Source: Ligilactobacillus agilis DSM 20509
GTDB lineage: Bacteria > Bacillota > Bacilli > Lactobacillales > Lactobacillaceae
Reading direction: 5' to 3'
Length of the DNA stretch: 64,000 bases
Assembly: GCF_001436215.1 (NCBI RefSeq)
Contig: NZ_AYYP01000010.1
Span: 1-64,000, forward strand
The notes under the pieces were generated by a model. It saw nothing but the letters and a program-made list of their open reading frames with translations, was not told the DNA's origin and made no database searches. This document shows, in pieces, positions 60,472-64,000 of the stretch (position 1 is the stretch's first letter; every line of letters begins with the position of its first letter). A program made the position numbers and the translations under genes.

Positions 60472-62631
60472 ATGAAGAAAATATTTAGCTTTGAATTTTG
60501 GCAAAAATTCGGTAAAGCTTTAATGGTAGTCGTAGCTGTTATGCCAGCAGCTGGTTTAATGATTAGTATTGGGAAGACGATTCCTTTAATCAACCCACAC
60601 GTAACAGCCTTAGTTACGACTGGTGGCGTGGTTGAAAACATTGGTTGGGCAATTATTGGCAACTTACATATTCTTTTTGCATTGGCTATCGGTGGTAGTT
60701 GGGCTAAAGAAAAAGCTGGTGGTGCCTTTGCAGCTGGGATTTCCTTCATTTTAATCAACCGGATTACTGGTTCTATTTTTGGGGTTACTAGCGAAATGCT
60801 AAACGATCCTAAAGCTTACACCCATACTTTGTTTGGAACCAAAATCATGGTTAAAGGTTTCTTTACCAGCGTTTTGGAAGCGCCTGCACTAAACATGGGG
60901 GTTTTCGTCGGAATCATTGCCGGTTTTATTGGGGCGATGGCTTATAACAAGTATTATAACTATCGTAAATTACCCGATGCTTTATCATTCTTTAATGGTA
61001 AGCGCTTCGTTCCTTTCGTAGTTATCTTGTGGTCATTAATTTGTTCCTTAATTTTAGCCGTCGTTTGGCCAACAATTCAAGGTGGTATCAACAACTTCGG
61101 GTTATGGATTGCAGAATCACAAGATAATGCTCCTATTTTAGCACCGTTCTTATACGGGACGCTAGAACGTTTGCTCCTCCCATTTGGTTTGCACCACATG
61201 TTAACAATTCCTATTAACTACACTGCCTTAGGGGGAACTTACGAAATCTTATCTGGTCCGCAAGCAGGGACCCATGTTTTCGGGCAAGACCCACTATGGT
61301 TAGCCTGGGCAACTGATTTAGTTAACCTTAAGAATGCTGGCGATATGAGCCAATATCACTATGTATTAACTCACTGGACCCCAGCTCGCTTCAAGGTAGG
61401 ACAAATGATTGGTGCCACAGGGATTTTGATGGGGATGACACTTGCAATGTATAAAAATGTTGACCCTGACAAGAAGCATCTTTACAAGTCAATGTTCTTC
61501 TCAGCTGCCTTAGCTGTTTTCTTAACTGGGGTAACAGAACCACTTGAATTTATGTTCATGTTTGCAGCCGTGCCATTGTACGTTGTTTACGCCTTCATTC
61601 AAGGGGCTGCCTTTGCAACAGCCGACCTGGTTTCATTGCGGGTTCACTCATTTGGTAACATCGAATTGCTAACCCGGACACCACTGGCAATTAAAGCCGG
61701 TCTTGGTGGAGACTTACTCAACTTTGTTTGGGTTTCAATTCTCTTTGGGGTGTTCACTTACTTCTTAGCTAACTTCTTGATTAAGAAATTTAATTTTGCA
61801 ACTCCAGGCCGAAACGGTAACTACGATTTAGATACAGGTGACAATGCTAGCGGAACTGGTGCACCAGTTGAAGGTAATGATCAAGCCTTTGCCATCATCA
61901 ACCTTTTAGGTGGTAAAGCTAACATTGAAGATGTGGATGCATGTATGACCCGTCTACGTGTGACTGTAAAAGATAAAGCTAAAGTTGGTAGCGAAGATCA
62001 ATGGAAAGCAGTCGGTGCAATGGGACTTATCACTAAAGACAACGGTGTTCAAGCTGTTTATGGACCTAAAGCCGACGTGTTGAAATCAGATATTCAAGAC
62101 ATTTTAGACTCTGGAATGGAAATTCCTAATGTGGTAGTTGATACAGCTGCTGCTAAAAAAGAAACAGTGGCTAAGGGTGCTCAAGCCGAAGTAGTAGCTG
62201 TAGCCAATGGGGAAGTAATGCCAATTACTGAAGTTAACGACCCTGTTTTCTCAGGAAAGATGATGGGTGATGGTTATGCTGTTAAACCAGCGGATGGAAA
62301 GATTGTTTCCCCAGTTGCTGGTCAAGTTAAGAGTCTTTTCCCAACCAAGCATGCGATTGGCTTAGAAACAGCCGCGGGCATGGAAGTGTTAGTTCATATG
62401 GGAATTGACACTGTTTCCTTGGAAGGTAAGCCGTTTACTTTAATGGTTAAAGAAGGAGACCAAGTAGAGGCTGGCCAAGAGTTGGCTCAAGTTGATCTAG
62501 CCGCCTTAGCTGCTGCGGGTAAGGAAGATACAATGATTGTTGCCTTCACTAACGTTGACCAAGTAACATTTACTTTAGATAAGACTGGCAAGCAAACTGC
62601 TGGGACTGTGATTGGTCAAGCCAAAGGTTAA
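60472..62631 (+). CDS. ptsG: PTS glucose/maltose-type permease, EIICBA in one chain
   Basis: A 719-residue membrane transporter that phosphorylates its sugar on entry. EIIC (about 1-430) starts [20 protein letters not shown] and has [25 protein letters not shown] and [14 protein letters not shown] contains the phospho-cysteine in [17 protein letters not shown] contains the phospho-His in [15 protein letters not shown]. The sequence resembles the PtsG/MalT glucose/maltose permeases of streptococci; glucose versus maltose cannot be decided here. ATG 60472 follows AAAGGAGAG; TTG 60445 has no ribosome site. Confidence 0.9.
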   Translation: MKKIFSFEFWQKFGKALMVVVAVMPAAGLMISIGKTIPLINPHVTALVTTGGVVENIGWAIIGNLHILFALAIGGSWAKEKAGGAFAAGISFILINRITGSIFGVTSEMLNDPKAYTHTLFGTKIMVKGFFTSVLEAPALNMGVFVGIIAGFIGAMAYNKYYNYRKLPDALSFFNGKRFVPFVVILWSLICSLILAVVWPTIQGGINNFGLWIAESQDNAPILAPFLYGTLERLLLPFGLHHMLTIPINYTALGGTYEILSGPQAGTHVFGQDPLWLAWATDLVNLKNAGDMSQYHYVLTHWTPARFKVGQMIGATGILMGMTLAMYKNVDPDKKHLYKSMFFSAALAVFLTGVTEPLEFMFMFAAVPLYVVYAFIQGAAFATADLVSLRVHSFGNIELLTRTPLAIKAGLGGDLLNFVWVSILFGVFTYFLANFLIKKFNFATPGRNGNYDLDTGDNASGTGAPVEGNDQAFAIINLLGGKANIEDVDACMTRLRVTVKDKAKVGSEDQWKAVGAMGLITKDNGVQAVYGPKADVLKSDIQDILDSGMEIPNVVVDTAAAKKETVAKGAQAEVVAVANGEVMPITEVNDPVFSGKMMGDGYAVKPADGKIVSPVAGQVKSLFPTKHAIGLETAAGMEVLVHMGIDTVSLEGKPFTLMVKEGDQVEAGQELAQVDLAALAAAGKEDTMIVAFTNVDQVTFTLDKTGKQTAGTVIGQAKG

Positions 62632-62642
62632 TTAATAAAGAT

Positions 62643-62676
62643 GGGGACATAACTTAAGTTCATGTCCCTGTTTTTT
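62643..62676 (+). terminator. Terminator behind the PTS permease gene
   Basis: GGGACATAACTT pairs with AAGTTCATGTCCC (one bulge), followed by G and six T. Confidence 0.88.
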
Positions 62677-62701
62677 GATATTGGGGAAAGGAAGATTGAA
62701 T

Positions 62702-63499
62702 ATGAAAGTGATGACTTTAAATACACATAGCTACATTGAGAGCCAACCGCTGGAAAAACTAGCGCAGATAGCGACCTATATAAAGGAAGAAAACCCAGAT
62801 ATAGTTGCTTTACAAGAAATTAACCAATTAATTACTTCTAAGGAAATAGAGGGTGACGACTATTTTTGCCCCTTAGCCAACCAAGTTCCGCTTCATGAGG
62901 ATAATTTTGCCTACCTTTTAGTTAGCCGCTTGCGAGAATTAGGCTTAAATTATTACTGGTCTTATAGTTATACCCACATTGGTTATGACACCTACCAAGA
63001 AGGGTTAGCACTATTGAGCAAAGAAAAGTTAATTAGCACAGAGCAAGTAACTTCTAATCCCAGCTACGTTGGAAAATTGACTCGTAAAATTTTAGTGGGG
63101 CAAACTAGTCAAGCCACCTTTGTGGTGGGACATTATTCGTGGGCAGGCAAAAATGGGTTTGATTACGAATGGGCTAAGACAAAAGCAGCGCTTAAGGGGC
63201 AAAAACAGCCCCTGGTAATAATGGGAGATTTCAATAACCCCCCAGAAAGTTCTGCCCACCAACAAATTAGGGAGGCTAACTTAGGGTTGGTGGATAGTTT
63301 CCAGGTGGCTGCTAAACGTTACGGTGAGCACACGGTAGTGAAAGCAATTGATGGTTGGCAAGATAATGAAGGACAGCTGCGAATTGATTACGTCTACCTC
63401 AGTGATACTTTTAAAGTGTCTAAGTATCAGGTGATTTTTGATGGGCAAACTAGTCCGCAAGTTAGTGATCATTTTGGAATCTTAGTTGAAATAGAGTAG
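62702..63499 (+). CDS. Endonuclease/exonuclease/phosphatase (EEP) family protein
   Basis: A 265-residue metal-dependent phosphodiesterase: MTLNTHSY at the start, PDIVALQEINQ (metal-binding Glu), GHYSWAG, VIMGDFNNPPESSA and SDHFGILVEIE (catalytic His). It has the same fold as DNase I and sphingomyelinases. The substrate is not known; such genes follow PTS permeases in several lactobacilli and streptococci. ATG 62702 follows GAAAGGAAG eight bases earlier. Confidence 0.88.
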   Translation: MKVMTLNTHSYIESQPLEKLAQIATYIKEENPDIVALQEINQLITSKEIEGDDYFCPLANQVPLHEDNFAYLLVSRLRELGLNYYWSYSYTHIGYDTYQEGLALLSKEKLISTEQVTSNPSYVGKLTRKILVGQTSQATFVVGHYSWAGKNGFDYEWAKTKAALKGQKQPLVIMGDFNNPPESSAHQQIREANLGLVDSFQVAAKRYGEHTVVKAIDGWQDNEGQLRIDYVYLSDTFKVSKYQVIFDGQTSPQVSDHFGILVEIE

Positions 63500-63501
63500 C
63501 T

Positions 63502-63538
63502 AAATAGCCTAGGAGCGGTTGCTTCCTAGGCTATTTTA
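63502..63538 (+). terminator. Terminator behind the EEP gene
   Basis: AAATAGCCTAGGA pairs with TCCTAGGCTATTT, followed by T residues. Confidence 0.9.
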
Positions 63539-63561
63539 ATATGCCTAAAAATCTTTTTTAG

Positions 63562-63617
63562 TTAGAGCGTTTTCATTACAAAACGATTAAAAATAATGGC
63601 TTAATGTATGATATACT
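63562..63617 (+). promoter_or_regulatory. Candidate cre site and promoter of the AEC transporter gene
   Basis: TTAGAGCGTTTTCA (63562-63575) agrees with the catabolite-response consensus except at two positions. A CGTTTT/AAAACG repeat overlaps it. TATACT (63612-63617) may be the -10 box; the -35 box is unclear. Confidence 0.45.
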
Positions 63618-63651
63618 AGGGGACATGTAGGGACGAAAGAAGTGAAGATAT

Positions 63652-64000
63652 ATGCAGGTTTTTTACCATAGTATTTCAGGAGTGCTAGTCATTTTAGTAA
63701 TGATTATTGTGGGCTACGTTTTGACTGAAAGAAAGTGGTTTGACGGGCGTTCTAGCGGATTGATTGCGCGATTAGTAACTCAAGTGGCACTGCCTTGTTA
63801 CATGTTGGATACAGTTACTAGTAAGTTCACTGCCCATGAATTATTGAAGATGCTACCGGAATTGAAATACCCGGCCCTCTCGATGACAATCTTGATGGCT
63901 TTAGCGATGGCAATTGCCCGGATTTTTCGAGTGGATAAGAGTCGGCGTGGGGTATTTACCTCAATGTTTTTCAATTCAAATACGGTTTTTATCGGGCTCC
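63652..64000 (+). CDS. AEC family transporter, partial at the window edge
   Basis: The first 116 residues of an auxin-efflux-carrier-type permease (malate/organic acid group). Membrane segments: VLVILVMIIVGYVLTE, a re-entrant region VTQVALPCYMLDTV, ALSMTILMALAMAIARIF, and the family motif FFNSNTVFIGL at the window end. The start is ATG 63652 with GAAAGAAGTGAAG upstream. The stop lies outside the window. Confidence 0.85.
   Translation, partial: MQVFYHSISGVLVILVMIIVGYVLTERKWFDGRSSGLIARLVTQVALPCYMLDTVTSKFTAHELLKMLPELKYPALSMTILMALAMAIARIFRVDKSRRGVFTSMFFNSNTVFIGL

Overview
The window is a Lactobacillaceae chromosome interrupted by an apparently complete temperate siphovirus (about 51.3 kb) integrated in rlmD (23S rRNA uracil-C5-methyltransferase). 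The host flanks (1-1456 and from 52766) have the genes and codon use of a lactobacillus: RlmD, an LCP-family cell-wall protein, a one-chain glucose/maltose-type PTS permease and an AEC transporter. The genus cannot be settled from sequence alone. The inserted DNA is more AT-rich at its two ends, and its phage core has the gene order of gut Clostridia/Streptococcus phages (DUF2800, DUF2815, PolA, VapE, VRR-NUC, SNF2, HNH, TerS, MetK, ParB-methylase). From memory, the mef(A)-tet(O) phage Phi-m46.1 of Streptococcus pyogenes also uses the rlmD/rumA gene, so this looks like a relative that carries defence-type cargo instead of antibiotic resistance.

Layout of the element. attL lies inside the 3' end of rlmD and the element supplies a new C-terminus, so the gene stays open. 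The left cargo (1.8-9.0 kb) is an XRE regulator, two paired amino-DNA-methyltransferases, an unknown 257-residue protein, a McrB-like AAA+ GTPase and a LlaJI-like nuclease: a GTP-dependent restriction-modification island. A CGNR-type zinc-finger gene lies convergent to it. The early/replication region (9.3-20.2 kb) has a sigma-like regulator, single-strand-binding and nuclease proteins, DNA polymerase, antirepressor, VapE primase-helicase, a probable iteron-type origin (17.85-18.09 kb), VRR-NUC, SNF2 helicase and an ArpU/DUF1492-like late regulator.

The packaging and morphogenesis region (20.3-45.0 kb) runs HNH, candidate cos region, TerS, MetK plus ParB-methylase, an amidoligase/GGCT/DUF5049 cassette, TerL, portal, ClpP-like protease, HK97 capsid, connectors, tail tube, frameshifted chaperones, tape measure, Dit, Tal, a GH18-like receptor/hydrolase protein, holin and amidase. 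Three recombinase genes (two large serine recombinases around a headless third) follow. The right cargo (49.1-52.77 kb) is a DUF1413 protein and four genes without clear function, the last of which stops flush against attR. Immediately beyond is the displaced native 3' end of rlmD.

Host DNA to the right of attR holds small orphan genes and decaying pseudogenes (53.1-56.2 kb), a LysR regulator divergent from a nonsense-mutated acetyltransferase and an alpha/beta hydrolase, LCP, the PTS permease, an EEP-family phosphodiesterase and the start of an AEC transporter. Recurrent non-coding signals stand out: three related structured leaders, a twice-used promoter module, many intrinsic terminators inside the phage transcription units, and two autoregulation-type palindromes before DUF1413 genes. 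I see no rRNA, tRNA, CRISPR array or intact insertion sequence.
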